A DNA stretch of 64,000 bases, from contig NZ_NISI01000002.1 in assembly GCF_002205845.1 (NCBI RefSeq), positions 248,001 through 312,000 on the forward strand, written 5' to 3'. This DNA is from Roseateles puraquae (GTDB lineage Bacteria > Pseudomonadota > Gammaproteobacteria > Burkholderiales > Burkholderiaceae_C). The notes under the pieces were generated by a model. It ran no database searches. It worked only from the letters and a program-made list of their open reading frames with translations, and was not told where the DNA came from. A program made the position numbers and the translations under genes. Shown here piece after piece: positions 1 through 12,076 of this stretch (within the stretch, counting starts at the first letter, position 1; every line of letters begins with the position of its first letter).

Positions 1-1
1 G

Positions 2-1987
2 GTGGCCGCCGAGGCGCCGCCGATCCGCGTCCCCACGGTGGAGACGCTGGCCCAGTTCCCGGGCATGACGGGCTTTCGCATCTCGCCGGACGGCAAGCAC
101 ATGCTGGCCATCCAGAGCCAAGGCGACACCCGCAACATCCTGGTGTGGAAACTGGCCGACCTCGCCGCCAGGCCCACGGTCATCGGTTCCAAGAACATGC
201 AGATCAGCAGTGCGTCGTTCCTGAAGAACGACATGCTGCAGGTCACCATGACCCAGCCCTACGACTGGCGCGATGACGAGATCACCAAGACCTTCATCAG
301 CAAGCTGCTGTTCACCGACCTGGAAGGCAAGAACTGGATCGAGCCGACCGTGTCGGGCGAGGTAGCCCGCTCCGAAGCCGCCAAGCGCGCAGCCGCGCTG
401 TCCAACCCGCGGGTGATCAACCGCCTGCTGGCCGACCCCGACAACGTCATCATCCAGAGCGGCTCCATCGAAGGCCGCGACATCTACCGCTACAACCTGC
501 GCACCAACAAGACCTCGCGCATCCTGCGGCTGGGTGAGTCCGACAACACCGTTCGCGTGAACAACGCCGGGCAGGCCTGGGCGAAGTCGCGTGCGGGCAT
601 CGATGCCACCGGCCCATTCATCGCGATCGACTTCCGCAGCCCTGACGGCGAATGGGTCGAGCATTTCCGCAGCTATGTGAAGGACCGCGACATCGTGGAC
701 GTGGTCGCGCCCGGCCTGAAGCCCGGTACGGCCATCGTGCGAAGCAACGTCGGCCGCGAGTTCACGGCGCTGTACGAGTACGACATCGCCGCCCGCAAGA
801 TGGGCGCACCGGTGTTCGAGCACAAGTATTTCGATGCCAGCGGCGTGCGCAGCTTCCGTGACGACGACGCACCTCGCGAGGAGGGCTTCGATGGCTACGT
901 CTTCGAAGGCCACCTCGGCGGCGACGAGCACTGGGAGAACCCCAAGCTGGAGGCCACCCTGCGCGGCGTCGCCCAGGCGCTGGGCATCAAGGAGATCGAC
1001 CAGGAACTGGTGAATATCGGCAGCGGTGAGCGCGCCACCATCAAGTCACTCGATGGCGTGCAGGTGCGACTGGTGTCGTATGTGGGGGGCGAGACGCCGA
1101 CCTACCTGATCCGCGTCAGCGGCCTGACCTACCCGACCGAGCACTACCTGCTGCGCGGCCAAGCCATTCAACTGCTGGCCAAGGAGTACCCGGACGTCGA
1201 CAAGCGCTCGCTCGGCACGGCCCGCTTCGTGTACTACAAGGCGCGCGACGGCCTGACCATCCCGGCCTACCTCACGGTGCCGAACGCGCAGCTGTGCGGC
1301 CCGGGCCCCTACTCGGCCGTCATCCATCCTCACGGCGGCCCGTGGGCGCGTGACACCATGGACTACGACCGCTCCGGCTGGGTGCCGCTGCTGGTGTCGC
1401 AGTGCCGGGTCGTGCTGCAGCCGCAGTTCCGCGGCTCGGCCGGCTGGGGTCGTGCCCTGTGGTACGCAGGCGACCGCGAGTGGGGCCAGAAGATGCAGGA
1501 CGACAAGGATGACGGCGCCAAGTGGCTGGTCAGCGAGAAGCTGGCCGACCCCAAGCGCATCGCCATGTTCGGCTTCTCTTACGGCGGCTACTCGGCCTTT
1601 GCCGCGGCGGTGCGGCCCAACGGGCTGTACAAGTGCGCGATCGCCGGCGCGGGCGTGTCGGACATCGAGCGCATCGGCGCGCGGCTGTTCACCAACCCGT
1701 TCTTCCGCTCCGCGCAGGAGCCCACGATGCGCGGTCTGAATCCGCTGGCCCAGGCCGACAAGATCCAGATCCCGATCATGGTCTACCACGGCGACCGCGA
1801 CCAGACCGTGCCGCTGATGCAGTCCGAGCTGTTCGTGGACAAGGCCAAGGCCGCCGGCAAGCCGGTCGAGTACCACGTGCTCAACGACTATGCCCACGGC
1901 CCGGCCTGGACGCGCAAGGTCAACATCGACCAGCTCAACCTGATCAGCAACTACCTGGGCAAGGGCTGCGGTGGTGGCGGCCTGTGA
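2..1987 (+). CDS. S9 family prolyl-oligopeptidase-like serine peptidase, 5' end cut off
   Basis: A peptidase of the acyl-aminoacyl/dipeptidyl-peptidase branch of family S9, expected to hydrolyse short peptides. The N-terminal two thirds resemble a seven-bladed propeller (for example FRISPDGKHM near residue 25). The last 250 residues form an alpha/beta-hydrolase. Counting from the first codon visible, the nucleophile is Ser526 in GFSYGGYS, the acid is Asp600 in HGDRDQTVP and the base is His632 in YAHGP. The reading frame is already open at base 2 and no ribosome site is visible, so the true start and probably a signal peptide lie to the left. It converges on the transporter gene at 2051, with a GC-rich hairpin between the two. 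Family assignment is firm; substrate is unknown. Confidence 0.9.
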   Translation: MAAEAPPIRVPTVETLAQFPGMTGFRISPDGKHMLAIQSQGDTRNILVWKLADLAARPTVIGSKNMQISSASFLKNDMLQVTMTQPYDWRDDEITKTFISKLLFTDLEGKNWIEPTVSGEVARSEAAKRAAALSNPRVINRLLADPDNVIIQSGSIEGRDIYRYNLRTNKTSRILRLGESDNTVRVNNAGQAWAKSRAGIDATGPFIAIDFRSPDGEWVEHFRSYVKDRDIVDVVAPGLKPGTAIVRSNVGREFTALYEYDIAARKMGAPVFEHKYFDASGVRSFRDDDAPREEGFDGYVFEGHLGGDEHWENPKLEATLRGVAQALGIKEIDQELVNIGSGERATIKSLDGVQVRLVSYVGGETPTYLIRVSGLTYPTEHYLLRGQAIQLLAKEYPDVDKRSLGTARFVYYKARDGLTIPAYLTVPNAQLCGPGPYSAVIHPHGGPWARDTMDYDRSGWVPLLVSQCRVVLQPQFRGSAGWGRALWYAGDREWGQKMQDDKDDGAKWLVSEKLADPKRIAMFGFSYGGYSAFAAAVRPNGLYKCAIAGAGVSDIERIGARLFTNPFFRSAQEPTMRGLNPLAQADKIQIPIMVYHGDRDQTVPLMQSELFVDKAKAAGKPVEYHVLNDYAHGPAWTRKVNIDQLNLISNYLGKGCGGGGL

Positions 1988-2017
1988 TGGCCTGACACGC
2001 TAACCCAGCGACTCATG

Positions 2018-2039
2018 ACGGCGGCTCTCGGGCCGCCGT
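2018..2039. terminator. GC-rich hairpin between convergent genes
   Basis: ACGGCGGC (2018-2025) pairs perfectly with GCCGCCGT (2032-2039) across a six-base loop. It lies in the 63-bp gap between two converging genes. The U-tract is poor on both strands, so it is a plausible but not strong intrinsic terminator. Confidence 0.5.
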
Positions 2040-2050
2040 TATTCATGGGG

Positions 2051-2764
2051 TCAGACCTTGATCTTGAAGGGGTTGAAGTTGGTGCCCCGGTCGTAGAAGT
2101 CCACGCCCTCGGCGCGCTTCAGGAAGTTCACGACCCGCGCGGTGACCGGGTACATCACCGCCTCCCAGGTCGTCTTGAACAGGTACTGCGCCAGGATGAC
2201 CGCGAACAGCTGCTCGTTGGCCCAGATGCCGTAGAAGGCGATCAGGAAGAACACGCTTGTGTCCACCAACTGGCCCACGACGGTGGAGCCCACGATGCGG
2301 GCCCACAGGTAGCGGCCCTGTGTGGCGATCTTCATCTTGGCCAGCACGAAGCTGTTCGCGAAGCTGCCGCAGGCAAACGCGATCATCGAGCCCGCCGCGA
2401 TGCGCCAGGTGTTGCCGAACACCGCCTCCAGCTGCGGCTGGTAGACCGCCATGAAGGGCGTATCGGCCGGCGTCTGGTGCACGACGGCCCAGGCCATGAA
2501 AGCCGAGAACAGCAGCGCGCCGAAGCCGGCCCACACCACGCGTCGGTCGCGGCCGTAGCCGTAGACCTCGGTGAGGATGTCGCCAAAGATGTAGCTGATC
2601 GGGAAGAAGAACAGGTCGGCGCCGTAGGTCACCGTACCGATGAGGGGCAGCGTCAGTTGCGCCTGTTTGGCCGCCCCGATCAGGTTGGAGCACAGCAGCA
2701 CGCAGACGAAGGCCGCCATGATCAAGTCGTAGTACTTGAAATGACGCGGCGCGGTGTCGTTCAT
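2051..2764 (-). CDS. Queuosine precursor transporter (VUT/YhhQ family)
   Basis: A 237-residue inner-membrane protein of the Vut_1/YhhQ family, whose E. coli member imports 7-cyano-7-deazaguanine (preQ0) or preQ1 for queuosine tRNA modification. About six hydrophobic segments are visible, beginning at IMAAFVCVLLCSNLIG (residues 15-30). The family landmarks SYIFGDILTEVYGYG (near residue 58) and the late QLVDTSVFF stretch are present. The start ATG at 2764 gives the usual family length. It is the last gene of a leftward series, 28 bp after the hybrid kinase stop codon. Substrate is inferred from the family only. Confidence 0.85.
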   Translation of the reverse strand: MNDTAPRHFKYYDLIMAAFVCVLLCSNLIGAAKQAQLTLPLIGTVTYGADLFFFPISYIFGDILTEVYGYGRDRRVVWAGFGALLFSAFMAWAVVHQTPADTPFMAVYQPQLEAVFGNTWRIAAGSMIAFACGSFANSFVLAKMKIATQGRYLWARIVGSTVVGQLVDTSVFFLIAFYGIWANEQLFAVILAQYLFKTTWEAVMYPVTARVVNFLKRAEGVDFYDRGTNFNPFKIKV

Positions 2765-2792
2765 GGGGGCCCTCCGTGTGGAGCCCGCATTG

Positions 2793-5700
2793 TCAGTGTT
2801 TGGCCGAGACCAGGCGCAGCAGGGTTTGATGCAGCTTGGGTGTGTCGATGGGCTTGGTGAGGAAGTCGTTCATGCCGGCCGCAAAGGCATCGTCGCGCTC
2901 CGACACCAGCGCGGCCGCGGTCAGGGCCACGATGGGCAGCTGCTCGGCATTGAAGTGCTTGCGCAGCTCGCGGGTGGCGTCATGCCCGCCCATGACCGGC
3001 ATCTGCACGTCCATCAGCACGATGTCAAAGGGCTTGCCCACGCTGGCGGCGGCCAGCACGGCCTCGATGGCCTGGCGGCCGTCACTGGCCTGGGCGACTT
3101 CCATGCCCCACTGCTCCAGCTGCGCCACCGCGATCAGCATGTTGACCGGGTGATCCTCGGCGATCAGCACGCGGCGGCCGAACAGCGCCTCCTCGGCCGT
3201 GCCCTGCGGGCGCGGGTCGCGGGGCTGGTGGGACAGCGGGGCCGGCGCGGCCGGCAGGGGCAGTTCGGCCCAGAAGGTCGAGCCCTGGCCGGGTGTGCTG
3301 TTCACGCCCACCTCGCCGCCCATCAGCGAGGCCAGCTCACGGCAGATGGACAGGCCCAGGCCCGTGCCGCCGAAGCGCCGCGTGGTGGATTCGTCGGCCT
3401 GCGTGAAGGGCTGGAAGAGCCGCGCCTGCTGGTCGGGCGCAATACCCGGGCCGGTGTCACGCACCTCGATGCGTACCCAGTCACCGGCACTGCCACGGGC
3501 GTTGGCCGTCAGTTGCCGCACGCTGACCGTGATGCCACCCTTTTCGGTGAACTTCAGCGCGTTGGTCAGGTAGTTGGACAGGATCTGGCGCGTGCGCAGC
3601 GGGTCCCCGAACACCCAGTGTGGCAGCCCGGGGTCGATCTCGACCGCAAAGCTCAGGTCGCGCGCCTGGGCCAGCGTCAGGTAGGCCAGGCGGATGGACG
3701 CGAGCAGCTCGCGCAGCGAGAAGGGCTGGGTCTCCAGCGTCAGCCGGCCGGCTTCGATCTTGGAGAGGTCGAGGATGTCGGAGATCAGCCCCGACAGGCT
3801 CTCGGCACTGTCCATCATCTGGTTGAGGTAGTCGCGCCGCTGGGCGTCACTGATGTCGGGCTGCTGGGCCAGGCGACCCAGGCCCAGCAGGCCGTTGAGC
3901 GGCGTGCGGATCTCGTGGCTGGTGTTGGCCAGGAAGGCGCTCTTGGCCCGGTTGGCGGCCTGCGCTTCGTCCATGGCCTGGGCGAGCTGGTCTTCCACGC
4001 GTCGGCGCTCGGTCACGTCCTCGATGATCCAGATGGTGCCGCCGCGGCTGGGGTGCGCCGGGTCCACGGCCTGGGCCAGCAGGCGGGCCAGGAAGGTGCT
4101 GCCGTCGCGCCGGCGCATGACGCGCTCGATCTCCACCTGCTGACCGGCGGCCAGCTCCGGGCCGAGCTCGCGCCCGACCGCCTGCCAGTCTTCCACGCTC
4201 GGCCACACCACGCTGCCATGCTGGCCGATGAGGGCGCCGCGCGGCCAGCCAAACATCTTCTCGACCCGCGGGTTGGCGAGCACGAACTGCTGGTCCCGCG
4301 TGAGCGTGATGCCGATGGAGGCGTTCTCCAGGATGGCCCCGTGCACGAGCCGCGTGCGCTCGCTCTCGGACACGTCGCGCGCGTACAGCACGAGGTAGTG
4401 CTGGCCGTCCATCTCGAAGGGCGCGACCGAGACCAGCATGGAGATGGTGCTGCCGTCCTTGCGACGGAAGACGACCGCCCGGTTGCTGGCGATGCCGTCG
4501 CGGCGCACGGCTTCGCGAATGGTGTCGCGGTCGACAGGGTTCTGCCAGATGCCGATCTCGGTCGAGGTGCGGCCCACGACCTCGGCGCTACTCCAGCCGG
4601 TGAGCGCCTCGAAGGCCTGGTTGACCATGGCGTAGCGGCCGCTCTCGGCTTCGGTCAGCGTGATCAGGTCGGGGCTCGTGGCCACGAGGTGGCTCAGCAG
4701 GCCTTCGCTGCGGCGCAGCGCGTCCTGCGCGCGGCTCTGCTCGGTCTGGTCGGTGAAGAAGGTCAGCGTGGCCGGGCCGCTGGCGGTTTCCACGCGCACG
4801 CTGGTGGCCTGCACCAGGCGGCGCCGGCGCGACAGGGTGCGCAGCCGGTACTCGGCCATCGGCTGCATCGCCCCGGGCGCTAGGCCTTCCAGTCGGGCGG
4901 CCTGCTGGCGCGCGAGTTCGTCGTCGCCCGGCTCGTAATGGCTGAACAGGTCCTGGCCGATCATGCTGGAGCGCTGGGCATAGCCGAACATCGCCATGGC
5001 CGCGGGGTTGGCATCCACGACACGGCCCCAGCGGTGCAGCACCAGCGGGCTGGGCGAGCGGCGGAAGAGCTCGCGGTAGCGCGTCTCGGTGGCCAGCAGG
5101 GTCTGCTCGGCCGCCACCTCATGCGTCACGTCGCGGCCCACGCCCCAGTAGCCGCGGAAGTTGCCCTGGCTGTCAAAGCGCGGCTCGCCGCTGATGGACA
5201 CCCAGCGGGCGCTGCCGTCGGTGGCCACCCGGCGGGCCACCATGCCGTGGAAGGGGCGGTGCGACTCCAGGTCGGCGCGGTGGGCGTCGAGCTCGTCGTC
5301 GGTGAGGCCCATGCCCTCCAGCTCCCAGGGCGTCTTGCCGATGCGTGACTCCAGGTCCAGCCCCGACGACCCCGGCCGCTCCTCCGCCACGTGGGTGAAG
5401 CGGAATTCGCGGTCCATCTCCCAGTACCAGTCCACCGCCATGCCCAGCAGGCCGCGAAAGCGCGCCGTGCGCTCCTCGGCCTCCACCAGCGATCGCTGCA
5501 CCATCTTCAGCAGGCCGAAGCCCGCGATCAGGCCCGCACCCAGCAGGCAGAACTGCACCGTGGTGCGCAGCAGCAGGCTGTTCATCGCCATCGGATGCGT
5601 GGCCCAGCCCTGCGCCTCGGCCAGCCCCAGGCCGGCCAGGGCCAGGCCCGCCAGCCCGGCCAGCGTCGCGCCCGCGCGCAGGCCCAGCATGCCGGTGGCA

Positions 5701-6101
5701 AAGGTGACGATGACGCCGGTGATCGCGAGGCTCAGGGCCCACAGCCCTAGGTTGCGCGAGATGGCCACGCACACCGGCAGGGCGATCACCAGGGCCATCA
5801 GGGCCAGGGCGATGCCTGGGCGTGACTCGCTGCGCGGGTTGCGCGACAGGAAGAACAGCCGCACCAGCGCCAGCACCGACACCAGGGCCGACATGATCGG
5901 CGGCAGCCAGCCGTCCAGCCACTCGCCGGGCTGGCGGGTGTAGGCCAGCAGCGCGGCCACCGGCAGGAAGATGGGCGCGCAGGCCAGCAGGAACACCCGC
6001 GCGGCCTGCCAGCGCATGCTGGTGGCCAGCTTCACGCGCTGCAGCTCCGGCGGCGCGGCCAGGCCGACGAGGCTGCTGGGGTCGTCGCCGGTGCGGGCCA
6101 T
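2793..6101 (-). CDS. Membrane-bound multi-PAS hybrid sensor histidine kinase with C-terminal receiver
   Basis: A 1102-residue sensor. The N-terminal 190 residues hold several hydrophobic helices and form a membrane module. They are followed by four PAS-like blocks (roughly 210-330, 335-450, 465-580 and 590-700). The dimerisation/phosphoacceptor helix carries His729 in [10 protein letters not shown]. The ATPase domain shows the N box ([15 protein letters not shown]), DTGPGIA and GGTGLGLSI. The receiver domain at the C-terminus has Asp1031 in LMDVQMPV and a conserved TKP lysine. No output domain or partner regulator is adjacent, so phosphate may pass to a phosphotransfer protein elsewhere. The gene begins 1 bp after pyrF ends, so it is likely co-transcribed with it. 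The stimulus is unknown. Confidence 0.93.
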   Translation of the reverse strand: MARTGDDPSSLVGLAAPPELQRVKLATSMRWQAARVFLLACAPIFLPVAALLAYTRQPGEWLDGWLPPIMSALVSVLALVRLFFLSRNPRSESRPGIALALMALVIALPVCVAISRNLGLWALSLAITGVIVTFATGMLGLRAGATLAGLAGLALAGLGLAEAQGWATHPMAMNSLLLRTTVQFCLLGAGLIAGFGLLKMVQRSLVEAEERTARFRGLLGMAVDWYWEMDREFRFTHVAEERPGSSGLDLESRIGKTPWELEGMGLTDDELDAHRADLESHRPFHGMVARRVATDGSARWVSISGEPRFDSQGNFRGYWGVGRDVTHEVAAEQTLLATETRYRELFRRSPSPLVLHRWGRVVDANPAAMAMFGYAQRSSMIGQDLFSHYEPGDDELARQQAARLEGLAPGAMQPMAEYRLRTLSRRRRLVQATSVRVETASGPATLTFFTDQTEQSRAQDALRRSEGLLSHLVATSPDLITLTEAESGRYAMVNQAFEALTGWSSAEVVGRTSTEIGIWQNPVDRDTIREAVRRDGIASNRAVVFRRKDGSTISMLVSVAPFEMDGQHYLVLYARDVSESERTRLVHGAILENASIGITLTRDQQFVLANPRVEKMFGWPRGALIGQHGSVVWPSVEDWQAVGRELGPELAAGQQVEIERVMRRRDGSTFLARLLAQAVDPAHPSRGGTIWIIEDVTERRRVEDQLAQAMDEAQAANRAKSAFLANTSHEIRTPLNGLLGLGRLAQQPDISDAQRRDYLNQMMDSAESLSGLISDILDLSKIEAGRLTLETQPFSLRELLASIRLAYLTLAQARDLSFAVEIDPGLPHWVFGDPLRTRQILSNYLTNALKFTEKGGITVSVRQLTANARGSAGDWVRIEVRDTGPGIAPDQQARLFQPFTQADESTTRRFGGTGLGLSICRELASLMGGEVGVNSTPGQGSTFWAELPLPAAPAPLSHQPRDPRPQGTAEEALFGRRVLIAEDHPVNMLIAVAQLEQWGMEVAQASDGRQAIEAVLAAASVGKPFDIVLMDVQMPVMGGHDATRELRKHFNAEQLPIVALTAAALVSERDDAFAAGMNDFLTKPIDTPKLHQTLLRLVSAKH

Positions 6102-6102
6102 G

Positions 6103-6906
6103 TCAGGTCAGCGAGGCGCGTGTGGCCTCGGCCACCGCGCGGGCGCGTGCCGCGAAGTCGGGGCCGGCGCTGGCATACAGGATGGCGCGCGATGAATTGA
6201 CCACCAGCGGCGCCGTGCGGCCGGCAGCCTGCACCACCGCAGCCGCATCGCCGCCCTGCGCGCCCACGCCAGGCACCAGCAGCGGCAGCGTGGGTGCGAG
6301 TTCACGCACGCGGGCGATTTCGCCCGGGTAGGTGGCGCCCACCACCAGGCCGAGCTGGCCATTGCGGTTCCACTGCGTCTCGGCCAGGTGCGCGAGGTGC
6401 TCGAACAGGCGCGGCTGACCCGGGACATCGGCCAGGCGCTGCATCTGCCAGTCGTCACCGCCCTTGTTGGACGTGCGGCACAGCAGGATGGCGCCCTTGC
6501 CCTCGTAGGCGAGGTAGGGTTCGACGGAGTCAAAGCCCATGAAGGGCGACAAGGTCACGGCGTCGGCCTGGTAGCGCACGAAGGCCTCGCGGGCGTACTG
6601 CTCGGCGGTGGAGCCGATGTCGCCGCGCTTTGCGTCCAGGATGACCGGCACGCCGGGGGCGACCTCGTGGATGTGGGCGATCAGCTGCTCCAGCTGGTCC
6701 TCGGCGCGGTGGGCGGCGAAGTAGGCGATCTGGGGCTTGAAGGCGCAGACCAGGTCGTGCGTGGCGTCGACGATGGCCGCGCAGAAGTCGTAGATCTTGC
6801 TCGCGTCACCCGCCCAGGCTCCCGGGAACTTGCTCGGCTCGGGGTCGAGGCCGACGCACAGGCGAGAGGAGGACAGGGCTTGGAGTTGGGCGACGAAGCT
6901 GGGCAT
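6103..6906 (-). CDS. pyrF: Orotidine 5'-phosphate decarboxylase
   Basis: Catalyses OMP to UMP, the last step of de novo pyrimidine synthesis, in the cytoplasm. The 267-residue length and sequence fit the type 2 (mycobacterial/beta-proteobacterial) subfamily. Landmarks are [10 protein letters not shown] near the N-terminus, the catalytic lysine in [13 protein letters not shown], and the phosphate-binding end [13 protein letters not shown]. It lies between two signalling genes with gaps of 3 and 1 bp, so all three are probably read from one leftward transcript. The pairing with sensor genes looks fortuitous rather than functional. Confidence 0.95.
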   Translation of the reverse strand: MPSFVAQLQALSSSRLCVGLDPEPSKFPGAWAGDASKIYDFCAAIVDATHDLVCAFKPQIAYFAAHRAEDQLEQLIAHIHEVAPGVPVILDAKRGDIGSTAEQYAREAFVRYQADAVTLSPFMGFDSVEPYLAYEGKGAILLCRTSNKGGDDWQMQRLADVPGQPRLFEHLAHLAETQWNRNGQLGLVVGATYPGEIARVRELAPTLPLLVPGVGAQGGDAAAVVQAAGRTAPLVVNSSRAILYASAGPDFAARARAVAEATRASLT

Positions 6907-6909
6907 GGA

Positions 6910-9159
6910 TCAGAGGGCGTAGGCGGAAAGGGGGGCCGCAGCCGACGTGGCGGCGACCTGCGCAAGGACGAATTCTGCAAAAGCCTGCGCGGTCAGCGGC
7001 CGGCTGAACAGGAATCCTTGCACCGCCTGGCAGCCCTGATGACGCAGGAAGGCCAGCTGGCCCTCAGTCTCGACACCCTCGGCGAGCGTCTGCAGCCCCA
7101 GGGCCGCGGCCATGCGGATGACCGCGTCGACGATGGCGCGGTCTTCCGCGTCCTCGGTCAGGTCGCGCACGAAAGACTGGTCGATCTTGAGCTTGCCCAC
7201 GCGGAACTTCTTCAGGTAGGCCAGCGACGAATAGCCGGTGCCGAAGTCGTCGATGGACAACTGCACGCCGCGCGCATGCAGCTCATTCATCACGGTGATG
7301 GCGACGCTCGGGTTGTCCATGGCCGCGCCCTCGGTCAGCTCCAGCTCCAGGCGCTCCGCCGGCATGCCGACTTCGTCCAGCACGCGGCCCACCAGCTCAG
7401 GCAGGTCATCATGCCGGAACTGCACGGCCGACAGGTTCACCGCCATGGTCAGCGGCGGCAGGCCGGCGGCGTCCCAGCGGCGCAGCTGCGTGAGGGCCTC
7501 GCGCAGCACCCATTCGCCAATCGGCAGGATCAGGCCCGAGGCCTCGGCCACCGGGATGAACTCGGCCGGCGACACCCAGCCCAGGTCCGGGTGATGCCAG
7601 CGCAGCAGGGCCTCGGCGCCGATGATGCAGCGCGCGTCGTCCTCGCCCAGCGCGAACTGAGGCTGGTAGTGCAGGCTGAGCTGCTGGCGCTCCAGCGCGC
7701 GGCGCAGCGCGTTCTCCAGTTGCAGCGCGCGGGCCGACTGGGCCTGCATCTCGCTCGTGAAGAAGCGGTAGGCATTGCGGCCATCGCGCTTGGCGCGGTA
7801 CATCGCGGCGTCGGCGCATTTGCACAGCGCCTCGAAGTCGTCGCCATCGGTCGGGAACATCGCGATGCCCATCGACGGCGTCACCATCAGCTCCTGCCCG
7901 TCCACCGGGAAGGGGGCGCTGGCCAGCGTCATCAGCTTGGTGGCCAGGTGGGCGGCACCGGCGATGTCGGTCAGCGGCAGCACCAGCACGAATTCGTCGC
8001 CGCCCATGCGGGCCACGGTGTCCTGTTCGCGCACCGCGCCGCGCAGCCGGGCGGCCAGCTGGGTCAGCAGGCTGTCGCCCACGCGGTGGCCCAGGGTGTC
8101 GTTGACGTTCTTGAAGTGATCCAGGTCCAGGAACAGCACGGCCAGCGGTTCGTCGCTGCGCCGGGCGATGTCGATGGCCTGGCTGGCGCGGTCGGCCAGC
8201 AGGTGGCGGTTGGGCAGCCCGGTGAGGCCGTCAAACAGCGCCAGCCGCTCGGCGCGGGCCTCGGCGGCCTGCTGCTGGGCCATCTTCAGTTCGAGTTCGG
8301 CCACCGTCTGGCTCAGCTCCAGCGTGCGCTGGGCCACCAGGGCCTCGAGCTGCGCCTTGGCCTGCACCAGCTCCAGCTCGGCCTGCTTGCGGGCCGTGAT
8401 GTCCTGCGTGATCCAGATCGAGCCGCGCGACAGGTCGCTGCGGTCGATGGCCTTGCTGCGCACCTCGCACCAGACGGGCGTGCCGTCCTTGCGGCCGAGC
8501 AGCATCTCGGCATGGAAGGATTCGCCGCGTGAGAGCGGCTCATAGCAGAGGTCGCCCGCGGCCTTCCAGTCCTCGTCGTTCAGGTACCAGGCGCGCGAGA
8601 GTGCACCGTCGAGCTCGCCGGGGTCGTAGCCGAAGAGCTGCTCGAAGGCCCGGTTGCAGCGTGTGACGCGCCGGCCGCGCAGGAAGACGATGCCCACCAT
8701 CGCGTGGTCGAGGATGAGCTGCTGCTCGGCATGCAGGTCGGCCAGCGTGGCATCGGCCTCCTTGCGGTCCTGGATGTCGTCGACGATCCAGATCGAACCT
8801 TCGGCCGGGTCGTCGGGGTTGATGAGCCGGCCGGTCAGGTGGGTCCAGAACAGCTCGCCGTTCTGGCGGCGCATCAGCTGCTCGACGCGGAAGGTTTCGC
8901 CTGCGGCCAGCACCGGGTAGGCGCGGCGGCCCAGTTCGCGGGCCTCGGCCTCGGTGCGGTAGAGCTCCAGGCTGCTGCGCCCGACGGCCGCCTCCGGGCT
9001 GGCGAAGCCGTAGATGTCCGCGTAGCGCTGATTGCAGCGTACCAGCGTGCGCGCCTTCACGAAGACCACGCCGACCCCCGCGTTGGCGAGGATGACGTCC
9101 AACTCGCGCACGACCTGGTCGAGCACGGGGTTGTCGCTGGCGTCGGGCGCGTGACTCAT
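6910..9159 (-). CDS. PAS-PAS-GGDEF-EAL cyclic-di-GMP signalling protein
   Basis: A 749-residue soluble protein with two PAS domains (about 15-140 and 140-260), a short coiled-coil linker (about 265-305), a diguanylate cyclase domain and an EAL phosphodiesterase domain. The cyclase signature GGDEF is intact at 386-390 and is preceded by an RxxD inhibitory-site motif (REQD) five residues upstream. The EAL domain begins GAEALLRWHH (Glu516) and keeps DDFGTGYSSL and the late AEGVET motif. Both halves therefore look catalytically competent, so net activity cannot be predicted. No transmembrane segment is seen. It is the first gene of the leftward run into pyrF. Confidence 0.93.
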   Translation of the reverse strand: MSHAPDASDNPVLDQVVRELDVILANAGVGVVFVKARTLVRCNQRYADIYGFASPEAAVGRSSLELYRTEAEARELGRRAYPVLAAGETFRVEQLMRRQNGELFWTHLTGRLINPDDPAEGSIWIVDDIQDRKEADATLADLHAEQQLILDHAMVGIVFLRGRRVTRCNRAFEQLFGYDPGELDGALSRAWYLNDEDWKAAGDLCYEPLSRGESFHAEMLLGRKDGTPVWCEVRSKAIDRSDLSRGSIWITQDITARKQAELELVQAKAQLEALVAQRTLELSQTVAELELKMAQQQAAEARAERLALFDGLTGLPNRHLLADRASQAIDIARRSDEPLAVLFLDLDHFKNVNDTLGHRVGDSLLTQLAARLRGAVREQDTVARMGGDEFVLVLPLTDIAGAAHLATKLMTLASAPFPVDGQELMVTPSMGIAMFPTDGDDFEALCKCADAAMYRAKRDGRNAYRFFTSEMQAQSARALQLENALRRALERQQLSLHYQPQFALGEDDARCIIGAEALLRWHHPDLGWVSPAEFIPVAEASGLILPIGEWVLREALTQLRRWDAAGLPPLTMAVNLSAVQFRHDDLPELVGRVLDEVGMPAERLELELTEGAAMDNPSVAITVMNELHARGVQLSIDDFGTGYSSLAYLKKFRVGKLKIDQSFVRDLTEDAEDRAIVDAVIRMAAALGLQTLAEGVETEGQLAFLRHQGCQAVQGFLFSRPLTAQAFAEFVLAQVAATSAAAPLSAYAL

Positions 9160-9240
9160 CGGGGATCAGGGCGGGGGCAGGGCGCGAGAGAACGGGGCGA
9201 GGGCAGGGGAGCGGAGCATGACCGGTTATTGTCTTGTCTC

Positions 9241-9750
9241 ATGCAAATCCTCAGCACCGAACGCCTGTCCCTGCGTGAATTCACACCGCTTGATGCGCCC
9301 TTCCTGCTGCGCCTCGTCAACGAGCCCGGCTGGATCCGCAACATCAACGACCCCGGCGTGCGCACCGCCGAAGAGGCCCTGACCTGGGCCGAAGGGCGGC
9401 TCTTCAAGGCTTACCGAGAACTGGGTCACGGTTTCTGGGCCGTGCAGCGCCGTGACGATGGCGTGCTCGTGGGCATGTGCGGCCTGTTCAAGCGCGCCGC
9501 CCTGCCGGAGCCCGACCTGGGCTACGCGCTGCTGGCCGAACACGAAGGCCGCGGCTACGCGCTGGAGGCCGCCCGCGGCTGCGTGGCCCATGCGCGGGAG
9601 GTGTTGCGCTGGAAGACGCTGATGGCCATCACGGCCGTGGACAACCCGCCGAGCATTGCGCTGCTGGGCAAGCTCGGCTTCGAGGAGCAGGCCCAGCAGG
9701 TGCTGGAGGGCTACAGCGGGCCGTCCCGGGTGTTCCGGCTCGCGCTGTGA
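9241..9750 (+). CDS. GNAT family N-acetyltransferase (RimJ/RimL-like)
   Basis: A 169-residue acetyltransferase of the RimJ/RimL type. It starts with the typical ILSTERLSLREF strand and has the acetyl-CoA-binding loop in EHEGRGYALEA (near residue 100), followed by NPPSIALLGKLGF. The ATG at 9241 is chosen because homology begins there, although the frame stays open far upstream. No clear ribosome binding site is visible, only TTATTGTCTTGTCTC before the start, so a leaderless or weakly translated message is possible. It converges on purB with a 4-bp gap. The substrate (a protein N-terminus or small molecule) is unknown. Confidence 0.88.
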   Translation: MQILSTERLSLREFTPLDAPFLLRLVNEPGWIRNINDPGVRTAEEALTWAEGRLFKAYRELGHGFWAVQRRDDGVLVGMCGLFKRAALPEPDLGYALLAEHEGRGYALEAARGCVAHAREVLRWKTLMAITAVDNPPSIALLGKLGFEEQAQQVLEGYSGPSRVFRLAL

Positions 9751-9754
9751 ACGC

Positions 9755-11417
<1,663 letters not shown>

Positions 11418-12047
11418 ATGACGATGAAGTTGATCGGATCTCTCGCCAGCCCTTACGTGCGCAAGGTGCGCATCGTGATGGCCGAGAAGAAGCTCGATTA
11501 CCAGTTGGTGCTCGAAGACGTCTGGGGCAGTGATGCCATCCTCAAGATGAACCCGCTGGGCAAGGTGCCCTGCCTGGTCATGGAAGGCCAGGACTCCATC
11601 ACCGGCGCGGTGTTCGACTCGCGCGTGATCGTGGAGTACGTCGACACCCTCTCACCCGTGGGCAAGCTCATTCCCGAGCGCGGCCGCGAGCGCTGCGAGG
11701 TGCGCACCTGGGAAGCGCTGGCCGACGGCATCATGGACGCCGGCGTCCTGGTGCGCCTGGAGCGCACCTGGGCGCACCGCCCGCCGGAGCAGCGCAGCCA
11801 GGCCTGGATCGACCGCAACCTCACCAAGGTGAATGCCGGCCTCGCGGCCATGAGCCAGGGCCTGGGCGACAAGGCCTGGTGTTCGGGCAACCACTTCTCG
11901 CTGGCCGACATCGCCGTGGGCTGCGCCCTGGGCTGGCTGGCCTTCCGCTTCCCGGAGATCAACTGGCGCGAGGCCTATCCCAACCTGGCCCGCCACATGG
12001 ACAAGCTCTCGCAGCGCCAGAGCTTCATCGACACGGCACCGGCCTGA
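11418..12047 (+). CDS. Glutathione S-transferase family protein
   Basis: A 209-residue protein with an N-terminal thioredoxin-like domain and an all-helical C-terminal domain, as in cytosolic GSTs. The N-terminal catalytic/glutathione region reads SLASPYVRKVRIV, with Ser/Tyr near residues 9-11. The cis-proline loop is GKVPCLV (near 50). A typical C-terminal motif FSLADIAVGCALGW is present near 165-178. Likely roles are detoxification or thiol chemistry in the cytoplasm. The specific class (beta- or phi-like) and substrate cannot be given. Confidence 0.9.
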   Translation: MTMKLIGSLASPYVRKVRIVMAEKKLDYQLVLEDVWGSDAILKMNPLGKVPCLVMEGQDSITGAVFDSRVIVEYVDTLSPVGKLIPERGRERCEVRTWEALADGIMDAGVLVRLERTWAHRPPEQRSQAWIDRNLTKVNAGLAAMSQGLGDKAWCSGNHFSLADIAVGCALGWLAFRFPEINWREAYPNLARHMDKLSQRQSFIDTAPA

Positions 12048-12076
12048 TTGCGCCAGCCTGATCGCCCGCGGGCCTC